Below are positions 41,890 to 50,430 of a DNA stretch of 64,000 nucleotides, one piece after another. The position numbers and the translations under genes are program-made. Source of the stretch: Bacteroidota bacterium (GTDB taxonomy: Bacteria; Bacteroidota; Ignavibacteria; Kapaibacteriales; HRBIN21); contig JAUQPR010000001.1 of NCBI GenBank assembly GCA_030550275.1, positions 113,766-177,765 on the forward strand, in the 5' to 3' direction. Every line of letters starts with the position of its first letter. Position 1 is the stretch's first letter. The notes under the pieces are model-generated. The model had not been told where the DNA came from, made no database searches, and worked only from the letters and a program-made list of their open reading frames with translations.

Positions 41890-42414
41890 ATGTCCGCAGG
41901 ACCGCTCCTGTTCACCGCAGTACTTCTCCTGTGCAGCTGCGCATCCGCTGCAGCGCTACCGGCGGTACACACTACGGCTGCGGGCGATTCGGCACTGTGC
42001 CGACCTCGAATGAGGCTTTTCCTCTTCGGTCCGGAGGGATGCCTACGGCTGGGGGATTCGCTCAGGCTGCCGGATTCGCTGTGGCTGGAGTCTCTGGAAC
42101 GCCTTCGGAAGCAGCTCTCCGAGCTACCCCAACTGCTTGAACAGCAGGAGTGGAAGCAGGAGTCAGAGCGGTGGCGACGCTGGCTGGAACAGGGGCGCGA
42201 GCGGTGGCAACGCTGGCTCCAGGAGCATCGGAGATTCCTCGAGGAGGAGCTCCCGCGCCATCAGCGTCAGCAGGAGCAGGAGCTGCGCGAACACCAACGT
42301 CAGCTCGAACGGGAGCGCCGTGCACTGGAGCGGCAACTCCGCGAACTCGAACGAGAACTGGAACGGCTACGCCGGCGCCTGGAATACCTGCGTCGAGCCC
42401 CACTGGAGCTGTAG
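41890..42414 (+). CDS. Secreted or lipid-anchored charged coiled-coil protein, unknown function
   Basis: A 174-residue protein with a hydrophobic N-terminus (MSAGPLLFTAVLLLCSCASA) that can be read as a lipobox (LCSC) or as a signal peptide. After a short linker the last 110 residues are one continuous helix made almost only of Arg, Glu, Gln, Leu and Trp, with an imperfect repeat of about 11 residues (WRRWLEQGRER, WQRWLQEHRRF) and then RQLERERRALERQLRELERE. That looks like a long single or dimeric alpha-helix, as in envelope spacer lipoproteins. I recognise no family. It ends one base before the convergent nuoI gene. Confidence 0.65.
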   Translation: MSAGPLLFTAVLLLCSCASAAALPAVHTTAAGDSALCRPRMRLFLFGPEGCLRLGDSLRLPDSLWLESLERLRKQLSELPQLLEQQEWKQESERWRRWLEQGRERWQRWLQEHRRFLEEELPRHQRQQEQELREHQRQLERERRALERQLRELERELERLRRRLEYLRRAPLEL

Positions 42415-42415
42415 C

Positions 42416-42913
42416 CTACTTGTAGCGCCGCAGAAACTCCAGTCGGTCCTGCAACTGGGCAATCGGAACCAGGAGCTGCTCCTTGTCCAGAATTGCCGCC
42501 TCACGCTCCTCGAAGACCAGCTCGTAGTCCTTGCTCATGACGATGGCTTCCTCCGGGCAGACCTCCTCGCAGAAGCCGCAGTAGATGCAGCGCAGCATGT
42601 TGATTTCGAACTTGACCGGGTAGCGCTCCTTCTCGCGCTCGGTCTCGCCGGCTTGCACCTCGATTGCCAATGCGGGGCAGACCCGCGAACACAGCCCGCA
42701 GGCGACGCAGCGTTCGCCATCCTCATCGAGCACGAGGACGGGGCGCCCGCGGTAGGACCCCAAGGGCTCCCACCGCTCCTCAGGGTACTGCCGCGTGAAC
42801 TTGGGCTTGAACATTTGGCGCAGCGTAATGGAGAGCCCGCGCACGATCTCGGGCAGGTAGAGCCGCTCCCAGAAGCTCAGGCGCTGGGCTTCGGTATTCT
42901 CCGTGATATTCAT
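42416..42913 (-). CDS. nuoI: NADH-quinone oxidoreductase subunit I
   Basis: The peripheral-arm subunit of complex I carrying clusters N6a and N6b. In about 165 residues there are two ferredoxin motifs: [12 protein letters not shown] (about 70) and [12 protein letters not shown] (about 110). The N-terminal helix [20 protein letters not shown] and EYPEERW-like [20 protein letters not shown] are family features. The ATG at 42913 leaves a 19-base gap to nuoH; a TTG at 42940 would overlap nuoH by 8 bases. Last gene of the nuoGHI set. Confidence 0.94.
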   Translation of the reverse strand: MNITENTEAQRLSFWERLYLPEIVRGLSITLRQMFKPKFTRQYPEERWEPLGSYRGRPVLVLDEDGERCVACGLCSRVCPALAIEVQAGETEREKERYPVKFEINMLRCIYCGFCEEVCPEEAIVMSKDYELVFEEREAAILDKEQLLVPIAQLQDRLEFLRRYK

Positions 42914-42932
42914 CGCACGCACCGTGCGGTTG

Positions 42933-43979
42933 TTAGACAACGAGCAGCACCAGCCCGGTCAGCAGAATGTTCAACAGCGCCAGCGGCAGCAGCACCCGCC
43001 ATCCCAGCCGCATGAGCTGGTCGTAGCGGAATCGGGGCACTGTCCAGCGCACCCAGATGAACAGGAACAGCAGCACTGCCGTCTTCGAGAGCGTCACCGC
43101 CGATTGGAAGAGTGCCATCCCCACACTTCCCTCCTGCAGCCCCAACCACTGCGGCAGTTGCGGCACAAAGGGCACATGCCAGCCGCCCAGGAAGAGCACC
43201 GTCATCATCAGCGACGCCACCACGATGTTGGAGTACTCCGCCAGGAAGAACAGCCCGAACTTCATGCCCGAATACTCCGTGTGGTAGCCGCCGACGAGCT
43301 CCGGCTCGGCTTCCGGCAGGTCGAACGGCGCGCGGTTGGTCTCGGCAAAGGAGGCCACCAGAAACAGCAGAAAGCCCAGGGGCTGGTAGACGATGTTCCA
43401 CACCTGCTGCTGGCGCTGGATAATCTCGTACAGGTCCAGCGACCCTGCCACCATCACAACACCGACGACCGACAGCCCCAGCGTTAGCTCGTACGAGATC
43501 ATCTGCGCCGAGGAGCGCAATCCCCCCAGCAGCGAGTACTTGTTGTTGGAGGACCAGCCCGCCAGGACGATGCCGTAAACCCCAATTGAGGTCATCGCCA
43601 GCACGTAGAGCAACCCTACGTTGATGTGCGGGGCGACCGAGAGGTAGACCCGCTCTCCGGCGATGAGGATGTAGTCGGCTATCGGGATGACCGCGTAGAG
43701 GCTCAGCGCGACCGCAATGGAGATGAGCGGCGCCAAGCGATGGAAGGTCCGGTCCGCTAACGCGGGCACCAAGTCCTCCTTGAAGTAGAGCTTGATGACG
43801 TCCGCAAAGGGCTGCAGCAGCCCGAAGGGTCCTACCCGATTGGGACCGATGCGGTCCTGAATCCACGCCGCCACCCGACGTTCCACATAGACCAGCCCCG
43901 CCGCTGCCAACAGCACCGAGTTGACGACGATGAAGGCTTTAACCGCCGCGATCAGGAGCTGCGCTGCAAGCGTCTCCAT
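42933..43979 (-). CDS. nuoH: NADH-quinone oxidoreductase subunit H
   Basis: The membrane subunit at the quinone site of complex I, 348 residues and eight helices. Signatures are [57 protein letters not shown] and [20 protein letters not shown], which holds the conserved acidic loop facing the quinone, followed by [15 protein letters not shown]. The start is the ATG at 43979, 11 bases after the nuoG stop; the frame upstream overlaps nuoG and is ignored. Confidence 0.96.
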   Translation of the reverse strand: METLAAQLLIAAVKAFIVVNSVLLAAAGLVYVERRVAAWIQDRIGPNRVGPFGLLQPFADVIKLYFKEDLVPALADRTFHRLAPLISIAVALSLYAVIPIADYILIAGERVYLSVAPHINVGLLYVLAMTSIGVYGIVLAGWSSNNKYSLLGGLRSSAQMISYELTLGLSVVGVVMVAGSLDLYEIIQRQQQVWNIVYQPLGFLLFLVASFAETNRAPFDLPEAEPELVGGYHTEYSGMKFGLFFLAEYSNIVVASLMMTVLFLGGWHVPFVPQLPQWLGLQEGSVGMALFQSAVTLSKTAVLLFLFIWVRWTVPRFRYDQLMRLGWRVLLPLALLNILLTGLVLLVV

Positions 43980-43990
43980 GGGCTTGCCCA

Positions 43991-45766
43991 CTACGGTTTG
44001 AGCACATGTGACTCGTAGCGCATCGGGGGCACTGGATCGGGATTGCGCCCCTTGCCCAGCACAATGCCCTGGTAGACCTCCAGCAGCTCGTACGTCATCC
44101 CCGCAAAGGCAGGGAGCTCTGCGCTCAGCTCGCGGAAGACATCTTCGGATTTGCGCCAATTCCACGAGCTTCCCAGCAGGCGCGCAATTGCCTGCAGATG
44201 CTGCCACGTCTGACGGCACCGCCGGCGGGGACCGTGAGTCCAACGGTCGTTCCAGGCACCGAACTTATCCCATCGGCTCATCTGCAGCCCCTGGTAGCGT
44301 TCGCGCTCGGCTGTTGCAACGGCGGGGCGCAGGAGCTGCACCCGCCGCTGGATGTTCGTGTAGGTGCCCTCCAGCTCGGCATAGGTGGTCGTTGCCAGCA
44401 GGATATGTGCCCGACGCGCCGTCTCGGTGTGGTTGGAGGCATGCACGATAACCATCTCCGCTTCCTCCAACGCTCGTGCCAGCGCCGGAGAGAGCCCCGC
44501 CACGTCCTCCTCCACGACGTAGATGAGCCGAATCTGCCCGTAGCGCACCTTTTCGGGCAACTGTGCCAGGGTAACCGCTCCGGGAGCAGGGCGAATGCCG
44601 ATCTCCAGCGCACCGGTGGTGTTGGGATTGCGGTCACGGCAGCGCAGCAGCTCGTCCTCAAAGTATGGGTCCTCCCGCCGCGGGAAGTCCAGATTGGGCG
44701 TCTTGAGCACGGTTCGCGCAAACTTGGCAAGTGCCCAGAGATCCTCGTTGGTCGAGCGCCCAGAGCCAATGAGCATGATCTCGTTCGGCTTGTAGCGGCG
44801 GAGTGCACGCGCGATCTCCTCATAGGCAGCATCCCAGGAGAGCCCCTGCTCCGTGCCACCGGTGCGCAGCAGTGCACCTTCGACCCGATTGGTGTTGACG
44901 AAGCCGTACTGCGTCAGTCGCCCCTCGTCGCACATCCAGTAGCCGTTGACGTGGAGGTTGCGGCGCGGCTCCAGGCGCAGAATTTCGTTGTTGCGTACAC
45001 CGATCTTGATGTTGCAGCCGCGCGCGCACCCAGGGCAGATGGAATCCGTAAAGCTCATCTCCCAGACGCGGGCACGGAAGCGGAAATCGCGGCTGGTGAG
45101 CGCCCCCACCGGGCACAGCTCGATGACGTTCATCGAGTACGGGTTATCGAATTCCGCCCCCGGCGCCAGCTCAATGGTGACGTGGTCGTTGCGCTCGACA
45201 AAGGTCAGCACCGGCTGACGTGCCACCTCGTTGGCGAAGCGGATGCAGCGCGAGCAGAGGATGCAGCGCTCTCCGTCGAAGATGACGTTGGGTCCCCACA
45301 CCACGCGCTTGGGTTTGTGCACCTTCTCCTCATCGAACCGGCTGAAGCCACGGCTGTAGCGGAAGGCGTACTCCTGCAGCTTGCACTGCCCTGCCTCATC
45401 GCAGATGGGGCAATCCAGCGGATGGTTGATGAGCAGGAACTCCATGACGGCTTCCTGTGCCGCAACGGCGCGCGGGCTCTTGGTGCGCACCACCATCCCA
45501 TCAGCAACGGGCGTTGCACAGGCGATCTGCAGCTTGGGCAGGTAGGCAATGACAGGCTCTCCGCGCTCATCCAGCTCCGGGGAGCCATCGGAGCGCCGTT
45601 TGGGGAAGCCCACCTCCACCAAGCACATCCGGCAATTGCCTGCCACCGAGAGCGCCGGATGCCAGCAGAAGTGTGGAATCTGGAGTCCGTTCTCGTAGGC
45701 GGCTTCGATAATCGTCTTCCCTGCGGGAACCTCCAGCCGCTGTCCGTCGATCGTGATGACCGGCAT
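43991..45766 (-). CDS. nuoG: NADH-quinone oxidoreductase subunit G, short form
   Basis: The iron-sulfur wire of the complex I peripheral arm, 591 residues. It has the N-terminal [2Fe-2S] domain (HFCWHPALSVAGNCRMCLVE), the His-Cys cluster HPLDCPICDEAGQCKLQEY, then the two 4Fe-4S motifs CILCSRCIRFANE and CPVGALTSRDF, and a molybdopterin-type CPGCARGCNIK motif. The C-terminal molybdopterin-like domain is abbreviated; many NuoG proteins reach 700-900 residues. I used the ATG at 45766, where the ferredoxin domain begins, not the GTG at 45778. nuoE and nuoF are not adjacent. Confidence 0.93.
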   Translation of the reverse strand: MPVITIDGQRLEVPAGKTIIEAAYENGLQIPHFCWHPALSVAGNCRMCLVEVGFPKRRSDGSPELDERGEPVIAYLPKLQIACATPVADGMVVRTKSPRAVAAQEAVMEFLLINHPLDCPICDEAGQCKLQEYAFRYSRGFSRFDEEKVHKPKRVVWGPNVIFDGERCILCSRCIRFANEVARQPVLTFVERNDHVTIELAPGAEFDNPYSMNVIELCPVGALTSRDFRFRARVWEMSFTDSICPGCARGCNIKIGVRNNEILRLEPRRNLHVNGYWMCDEGRLTQYGFVNTNRVEGALLRTGGTEQGLSWDAAYEEIARALRRYKPNEIMLIGSGRSTNEDLWALAKFARTVLKTPNLDFPRREDPYFEDELLRCRDRNPNTTGALEIGIRPAPGAVTLAQLPEKVRYGQIRLIYVVEEDVAGLSPALARALEEAEMVIVHASNHTETARRAHILLATTTYAELEGTYTNIQRRVQLLRPAVATAERERYQGLQMSRWDKFGAWNDRWTHGPRRRCRQTWQHLQAIARLLGSSWNWRKSEDVFRELSAELPAFAGMTYELLEVYQGIVLGKGRNPDPVPPMRYESHVLKP

Positions 45767-45796
45767 CGTAGCGTGCACTGTAGCTCAAACTGCCTA

Positions 45797-45804
45797 CAAA
45801 AATA
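45797..45804 (-). promoter_or_regulatory. Promoter of nuoGHI, TAnnTTTG element
   Basis: Minus-strand TATTTTTG is an exact TAnnTTTG match, 30 bases before the nuoG ATG, in the short gap after the small membrane protein gene. No clear -33 element is visible. Confidence 0.6.
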
Positions 45805-45819
45805 CGGGCTCGAGCAAGC

Positions 45820-46224
45820 TCACTCGTCCCACTCCGTGCGCGGCTCCCACGAGAGCCCCTCGCACGGGATGTAGTCGCTGCGGACATGCTCGTCCAGCAG
45901 CGTACAGAGCTGCCCGGTCTCCTCAAAATAACGGCACGACCCACACAGGAGCTCCTCCTTGAGCTGCTCGACGCGCTCGCTGAATTCGCGCCAGCGCTGG
46001 TATGCCGGGTAGACCACCACGCCCCACAGCGCGAGCAGCACAAGCCAGGCGTAGCGCCACAGGTCGGGCATCACTCCCAGCAGCGCCAACGTCCCCAGGA
46101 GTAGCACCAGTGTGCGCAGCACTGCCCCGTAGACGATTGTGCCGGCGGTAATCTCCGGCTCTCCGCTCTCGGAGCGGCGCCGGAACAGCCACGCGTCCTG
46201 TGCCTTCTGCCAGAGGGTCTCCAT
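45820..46224 (-). CDS. Small two-helix membrane protein with C-terminal four-Cys motif
   Basis: A 134-residue protein with a short basic N-terminus, two predicted helices (about 34-52 and 56-74: LVLLLGTLALLGVMPDLWRY, AWLVLLALWGVVVYP) and a soluble tail. The tail contains C-x2-C-x8-C-x13-C (CGSCRYFEETGQLC followed by DYIPC), a layout suitable for a zinc or iron-sulfur site. I recognise no family. It lies directly upstream of nuoG on the same strand, with 53 bases and a promoter element between them. A role near the respiratory chain is conceivable but unproven. Confidence 0.68.
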   Translation of the reverse strand: METLWQKAQDAWLFRRRSESGEPEITAGTIVYGAVLRTLVLLLGTLALLGVMPDLWRYAWLVLLALWGVVVYPAYQRWREFSERVEQLKEELLCGSCRYFEETGQLCTLLDEHVRSDYIPCEGLSWEPRTEWDE

Positions 46225-46327
46225 TGAGCCTCTCTCCCACTCCTACAGACGAGCGCCCCCGCAGGCTCACGCATTGCACCATCCTCTCTCCAGCTTTCGT
46301 CTCTGCACGCCGGACTGGGTGCCTACC

Positions 46328-47377
46328 ATGAGCTACCGCGTGCTCTTCATCGGCGGCTCGCTCAACCAGACAACGCAGATGCACCAGATCGCCCAGCACC
46401 TCATGGGCGAGTGCGAATGCTACTTCACCCCGTACTACGCCGATGGGCTCATAGACTGGCTTGCCCGACGCGGATGGCTGGACTTCACCATCCTGGGCGG
46501 ACGCTTCCGCCGCGCCACGCTGGAGTACCTACACCAGCACCAGCTTCCGATAGACGAGCGGGGGCAGCTCCACCCCTACGACCTGGTGGTGACCTGCCAG
46601 GACCTCCTGGTACCGCGCAATATCCGCGGGCGTAAGATTGTGCTCGTCCAGGAGGGCATGACCGACCCCGAAGGGCTGCTCTTCTACGGCGTCAAATACC
46701 TGGGGTTACCGCGCTGGATTGCCAGCACAGCGGCAACGGGGCTCTCGGATGCCTACACGGTCTTCTGCGTGGCTTCCGAAGGCTACCGGCAGCTCTTCCT
46801 GCGCAAAGGCGTCCGCGCCGAGAAGCTGCGCGTGACCGGTATCCCGAACTTCGACAACTGCGAACAATACCGGCACAACGACTTCCCCTACCACGGCTAC
46901 GTGCTGGTGGCAACCTCGGACAGTCGAGAGACTCTCCGCTACGAGAACCGTGCAGCATTCCTGCAGTACGCCGCCCGTGTCGCCAAAGGGCGCCCGATCC
47001 TGGTCAAGCTGCACCCCAATGAACGGGTCGAACGAGCTGCCCGCGAGGTCTACCACTGGCTCCCCGGTGCAGTGGTCTTCTCGTCGGGCAACACCAACCA
47101 CATGATCGCCAACTGTGAGGTGCTCATCGCGCGCTACTCCTCGGTCGTCTACGTGGGCTTGGCGCTGGGCAAGGAGGTGCATTCGGCGTTCAACTTGGAG
47201 CTACTGCGCCAATTGCTGCCGTGGCAAAACGGCGGACGCTCAGCAGAATACATCGCCGAAGTGTGCTGGGACCTCTTGCGGGAACGCCCGGTGCGGACCT
47301 TCTTCCCTCCGCCGAGCATGCCGCCACAGCTCCCACGCCGGCAGTTCCACCCACGCAAGAGGGTGATGCACACATGA
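46328..47377 (+). CDS. GT-B-like glycan/teichoic-type polymer biosynthesis protein
   Basis: A 349-residue protein of the GT-B fold. The N-terminus is a nucleotide-sugar-like Rossmann start (YRVLFIGGSLNQTTQMHQIA). The C-terminal half has PILVKLHPNERVE, VVFSSGNTNHMIANCEVLIA and RYSSVVYVGLALGKEVHSAF, which resemble the donor-binding half of CDP-glycerol glycerophosphotransferase, capsule synthesis proteins and UDP-GlcNAc 2-epimerases. Which of these it is cannot be decided. It opens the four-gene cassette; its stop overlaps the next start by 4 bases. The long frame upstream of 46328 overlaps the divergent gene and is not used. Confidence 0.72.
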   Translation: MSYRVLFIGGSLNQTTQMHQIAQHLMGECECYFTPYYADGLIDWLARRGWLDFTILGGRFRRATLEYLHQHQLPIDERGQLHPYDLVVTCQDLLVPRNIRGRKIVLVQEGMTDPEGLLFYGVKYLGLPRWIASTAATGLSDAYTVFCVASEGYRQLFLRKGVRAEKLRVTGIPNFDNCEQYRHNDFPYHGYVLVATSDSRETLRYENRAAFLQYAARVAKGRPILVKLHPNERVERAAREVYHWLPGAVVFSSGNTNHMIANCEVLIARYSSVVYVGLALGKEVHSAFNLELLRQLLPWQNGGRSAEYIAEVCWDLLRERPVRTFFPPPSMPPQLPRRQFHPRKRVMHT

Positions 47378-48216
47378 GCGCACACGCCCGGGTTGTCATC
47401 GTTGTGCAAGCCCGAACGGGCTCGACCCGTCTGCCCGGCAAGGTGCTGCTGCCCATCCTGGGGCGCCCCGTACTGCTGCGGCAACTGGAGCGGATCGCCG
47501 CCGCGCGCGAATTCGATGAGCTCGTCGTTGCCACCACAACGCTTGCTGAGGACGACCCCATCGCCGAGCTCTGCCAGCGCGAAGGGCTCGCCTGCTTCCG
47601 CGGACACCCCACCGATCTGCTCGACCGCCACTACCAAGCCGGGCTCGCCTTTCGGGCAGACGCTGTCGTGAAGATCCCCTCGGATTGCCCGCTCATTGAC
47701 CCTGCCGTCATTGACCGCGTGCTGAGCTTCTGGCGGCAGAATGCCGAGCGCTACGACTACGTCAGCAACCTTCACCCACCGAGCTACCCCGATGGCAACG
47801 ACGTAGAGGTCATCCCAATGCCGATCCTGGAGCTTGCCTGGCGGCTGGCAACCAAGCCGTACGAGCGGGAGCACACCACCCCATTCATCTGGGACCAGCC
47901 CGAGCGCTTCCGCATCGGCAACGTCACATGGGAGACGGGCTGGGACTACTCCCGTTCCCACCGTTGGACGCTGGACTATCCGGAGGATTACGCCTTCGTC
48001 CGCGCCGTCTACGAGGCGCTCTACCCGTACAAGCCGCTGTTTTCGCTGTGGGATATCCTCAAGCTGCTGGAGGAGCGCCCCGAGCTGGCGCAACTCAATG
48101 CCCGGTATGCCGGAGTGAACTGGTACCGGCACCACCTGGGCGAACTGCGCACGATCACACCCGAAGACACCCGCATCCCTCAGGAGGAACAACCCACCTC
48201 GGAGACCCCCCGATGA
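47374..48216 (+). CDS. SpsF-like sugar nucleotidyltransferase (CMP-acylneuraminate synthetase family)
   Basis: A 280-residue nucleotidyltransferase. The N-terminal loop VVQARTGSTRLPGKVLLPIL is the signature of the SpsF branch of the CTP-transferase 3 family, followed by ELVVATTTLAEDDPIAELC, GHPTDLLDRHYQAG and the metal-binding SDCPLIDPAVIDRVL. The C-terminal third (HRWTLDYPEDYAFVRAVYEA) is also SpsF-like. Such enzymes activate acidic or keto sugars as CMP derivatives, but SpsF substrates are largely undefined. It starts at ATG 47374, overlapping the GT-B-like gene, and ends ATGA with the transketolase. Confidence 0.85.
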   Translation: MSAHARVVIVVQARTGSTRLPGKVLLPILGRPVLLRQLERIAAAREFDELVVATTTLAEDDPIAELCQREGLACFRGHPTDLLDRHYQAGLAFRADAVVKIPSDCPLIDPAVIDRVLSFWRQNAERYDYVSNLHPPSYPDGNDVEVIPMPILELAWRLATKPYEREHTTPFIWDQPERFRIGNVTWETGWDYSRSHRWTLDYPEDYAFVRAVYEALYPYKPLFSLWDILKLLEERPELAQLNARYAGVNWYRHHLGELRTITPEDTRIPQEEQPTSETPR

Positions 48217-49085
48217 ACCCGCTTGCCCCCGCTCGCGCGCTGGAACTCGACCGGGTCCGCGCCGTTGCCCTCCAGGCACGGCAGCACTGCATCGAGATGG
48301 CTGCCCGCGGCGGATGCTTCCTGGGCGCCGCGCTCTCCTGTGTGGACATCCTGGCCTACCTCTACACGACCTACCTGCGGCTCTCCCCAGAGCGGCTCGA
48401 AGATCCCGAGCGCGATTACCTCCTGCTCTCCAAAGGTCACGCCGTGCCAGCGCTCTACGGCGTCCTTGCGGCGCTGGGGTATATCCCCGAAGAGCGGTTG
48501 CACCGCCATCTGCAGCCCGAGGATGCCATCTACTGGCACCCCAACCGCTCCGTCCCTGGAGTGGAGTTCCACTTCGGCTCGTTGGGGCACGGTATGGCGG
48601 TTGCCCTTGGTATCGCTCTGGAGTGCCGGCTGCGTCGGTCGCCCAACCGTGTCGTCGTCCTCCTGGGGGATGGGGAACTCAATGAGGGCTCCGTCTGGGA
48701 AGCCGCCCTGGTTGCTGCGGCATATCGGGTCGAGCAGCTCATCGCAGTCGTTGACCGGAACCGCCTACAGGCGAACATGCCCACCGAAGAGCTCATCCCG
48801 CTGGAGCCAATCGCTGAGAAGTTCCGCGCCTTCGGCTGGGGCGTCCTTCGGGTGGATGGACACGACCCCACCGCGCTCCATGCCGCCTTCTCCGCACTCC
48901 CGGAGCGTCCCGAGCACCCCAGTGTGATCATCGCCGATACCGTCCGAGGCAAAGGGTTGCCCAGCATGGAGAACCGCGTTGACCGCTGGTTCTGCGCAAT
49001 TCGCCCAGAGGAGCTCCCCGCGCTTCTTGCCGAGCTGCACGGAGGAGCAGCAGCCACTCTCAGTTCGGCGGGTTCGGCAGAGTAA
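48213..49085 (+). CDS. Transketolase, N-terminal (pyrophosphate-domain) subunit
   Basis: The first half of a split transketolase, 290 residues. LLLSKGHAVPALYGVLAALG, HFGSLGHGMAVALGIALECR and the thiamine-diphosphate motif GDGELNEGSVWEAALVAAAY followed by DRNRLQAN show the PP domain with its metal-binding Asp and Asn. Transketolases normally have one chain of about 660 residues; split versions occur in Archaea and in special sugar pathways. The start overlaps the SpsF-like stop by 4 bases and its stop overlaps the second half by one, so the two halves are produced together. Confidence 0.92.
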   Translation: MNPLAPARALELDRVRAVALQARQHCIEMAARGGCFLGAALSCVDILAYLYTTYLRLSPERLEDPERDYLLLSKGHAVPALYGVLAALGYIPEERLHRHLQPEDAIYWHPNRSVPGVEFHFGSLGHGMAVALGIALECRLRRSPNRVVVLLGDGELNEGSVWEAALVAAAYRVEQLIAVVDRNRLQANMPTEELIPLEPIAEKFRAFGWGVLRVDGHDPTALHAAFSALPERPEHPSVIIADTVRGKGLPSMENRVDRWFCAIRPEELPALLAELHGGAAATLSSAGSAE

Positions 49086-50017
49086 TGCCGGAGGAGCAGA
49101 TGACCCCGTACGAGAGCACGCTACTGGAGCTTCTGCAGCGTGATGAGCGGATTGTGATTCTCACGGCGGAAAACCGTGCTGCGCTGCGCAATCTCCCACC
49201 GTTGGCGGGTGAGCGCTTCCTCGATGTGGGGATCGCCGAACAAACCCTCATCGGCGTTGCGGCTGGGATGGCGCTGCGCGGGCGAATCCCAATCGCCCAC
49301 GCCCTTGCGGCATTCCTGACGATGCGGGCATTTGAGTTCATCCGGACCGATGTTGGGATTGCCCGCCTACCGGTCAAACTCGTTGGCGGCTTCCCCGGCT
49401 TTCTCTCCGAGGGCAACGGTCCAACCCACCAATCGCTGGAGGACATTGCCCTGATGCGCTCCATCCCGGGCATGGGGATCTTCTGCCCGGCAGACGAAGC
49501 GGAGCTTGTGCTTGGGCTGCCCAGTGTGGTGATGGCGCCGCAACCCTTCTATATCCGCTATCCCAATGTCCCCGCTGCCGTCGAGCACACGCAGGAATTT
49601 GCGCTGGGGAAAGCCGAACGCTTCGGCGATCCAGAAAGCCCCATTGCAATCTTCGTCTACGGCTTCCTCCTGCGCGAAGTGTTGGAGGCACAAGAAATCC
49701 TGGCATCGCACGGCATTGGCGCTTGCGTCTACAATCTCCGCACCGTAGTGCCTTTGGATGAGGAAGCACTCCTCAACGCCACTCTGCATGCCCGCTTGTT
49801 GGTAACCGTGGAGGACCACTTCCGGCACGGTGGCATCGCCACTATGGTAGCGGAGTTCCTGACAGAGCGGCGCCTCGCGCTCCCTGTGCTTCCCATTGCC
49901 GTTCCTTCGCGCTGGGTTGCCGCCGCCCCCCTTGCCGAGCTCCTACGTCACGAGGGCTTCACCGGCAAACAGATTGCCGAACGCATCCTCGCGGCGCTAC
50001 CAGCGCTGGGGGTGTGA
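49085..50017 (+). CDS. Transketolase, C-terminal (pyrimidine-domain) subunit
   Basis: The second half, 310 residues, with the pyrimidine domain (ERFLDVGIAEQTLIGVAAGM, whose Glu activates the cofactor) and the C-terminal domain (ALGKAERFGDPESPIAIFVY, LLVTVEDHFRHGGIATMVAE). Together with the preceding gene it should transfer two-carbon ketol units. Being in a glycan-like cassette rather than with pentose-phosphate genes, it may make a specific sugar phosphate for the SpsF-like enzyme. It ends five bases before a convergent membrane-protein gene. Confidence 0.92.
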   Translation: MPEEQMTPYESTLLELLQRDERIVILTAENRAALRNLPPLAGERFLDVGIAEQTLIGVAAGMALRGRIPIAHALAAFLTMRAFEFIRTDVGIARLPVKLVGGFPGFLSEGNGPTHQSLEDIALMRSIPGMGIFCPADEAELVLGLPSVVMAPQPFYIRYPNVPAAVEHTQEFALGKAERFGDPESPIAIFVYGFLLREVLEAQEILASHGIGACVYNLRTVVPLDEEALLNATLHARLLVTVEDHFRHGGIATMVAEFLTERRLALPVLPIAVPSRWVAAAPLAELLRHEGFTGKQIAERILAALPALGV

Positions 50018-50022
50018 GCCCT

Positions 50023-50388
50023 CTACCTCACTCCGCGGTACGCCCGTGGTCTCTGCAGCAGCGCCACCACGAGCATGACAAGCGTCATGTACCCCACCGT
50101 GAGCATCATCCAAGCGCCGACGATTAGCACCACAGCGAGGGCATAGACCCAAGCCACCGCCATAAACACCAGGGTGTAGAGCATCCCAATAACCCCAGCG
50201 CTGAGGCTGCCCAGCAGTACCCGCGCTGCCGTACGCTTCCACCCCTGCGGCACCTTCAGGACCAGGCTGCGCACCCACTCCATCAGCTTCGTGCGCGTAC
50301 GATGGGTCCACCGCAGCATTGAAGGTGCTGCTTGGGTCATCTTCCAAATCTGCCGCGCCGACTTGCTGTAGCCGAGCGAGATTGGCAT
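50023..50388 (-). CDS. Small membrane protein of unknown function
   Basis: A 121-residue protein with a basic N-terminal 50 residues (many Arg and Lys), then two hydrophobic segments (about 60-85 and 86-110: MLYTLVFMAVAWVYALAVVL, MMLTVGYMTLVMLVVALLQ) and a short basic tail. I recognise no family. A promoter-like octamer stands 34 bases ahead of its ATG and overlaps the 3' end of the upstream TetR gene, so it may be transcribed separately. Confidence 0.6.
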   Translation of the reverse strand: MPISLGYSKSARQIWKMTQAAPSMLRWTHRTRTKLMEWVRSLVLKVPQGWKRTAARVLLGSLSAGVIGMLYTLVFMAVAWVYALAVVLIVGAWMMLTVGYMTLVMLVVALLQRPRAYRGVR

Positions 50389-50422
50389 CCGCGCTACACG
50401 GGTGCTTGGGAACTGTCTTGCT

Positions 50423-50430
50423 CGAATTTA
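50423..50430 (-). promoter_or_regulatory. Candidate -7 promoter element for the small membrane protein
   Basis: Minus-strand TAAATTCG matches seven of eight TAnnTTTG positions. It lies between the TetR stop and the 50388 start, 34 bases ahead of the latter. Confidence 0.35.
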
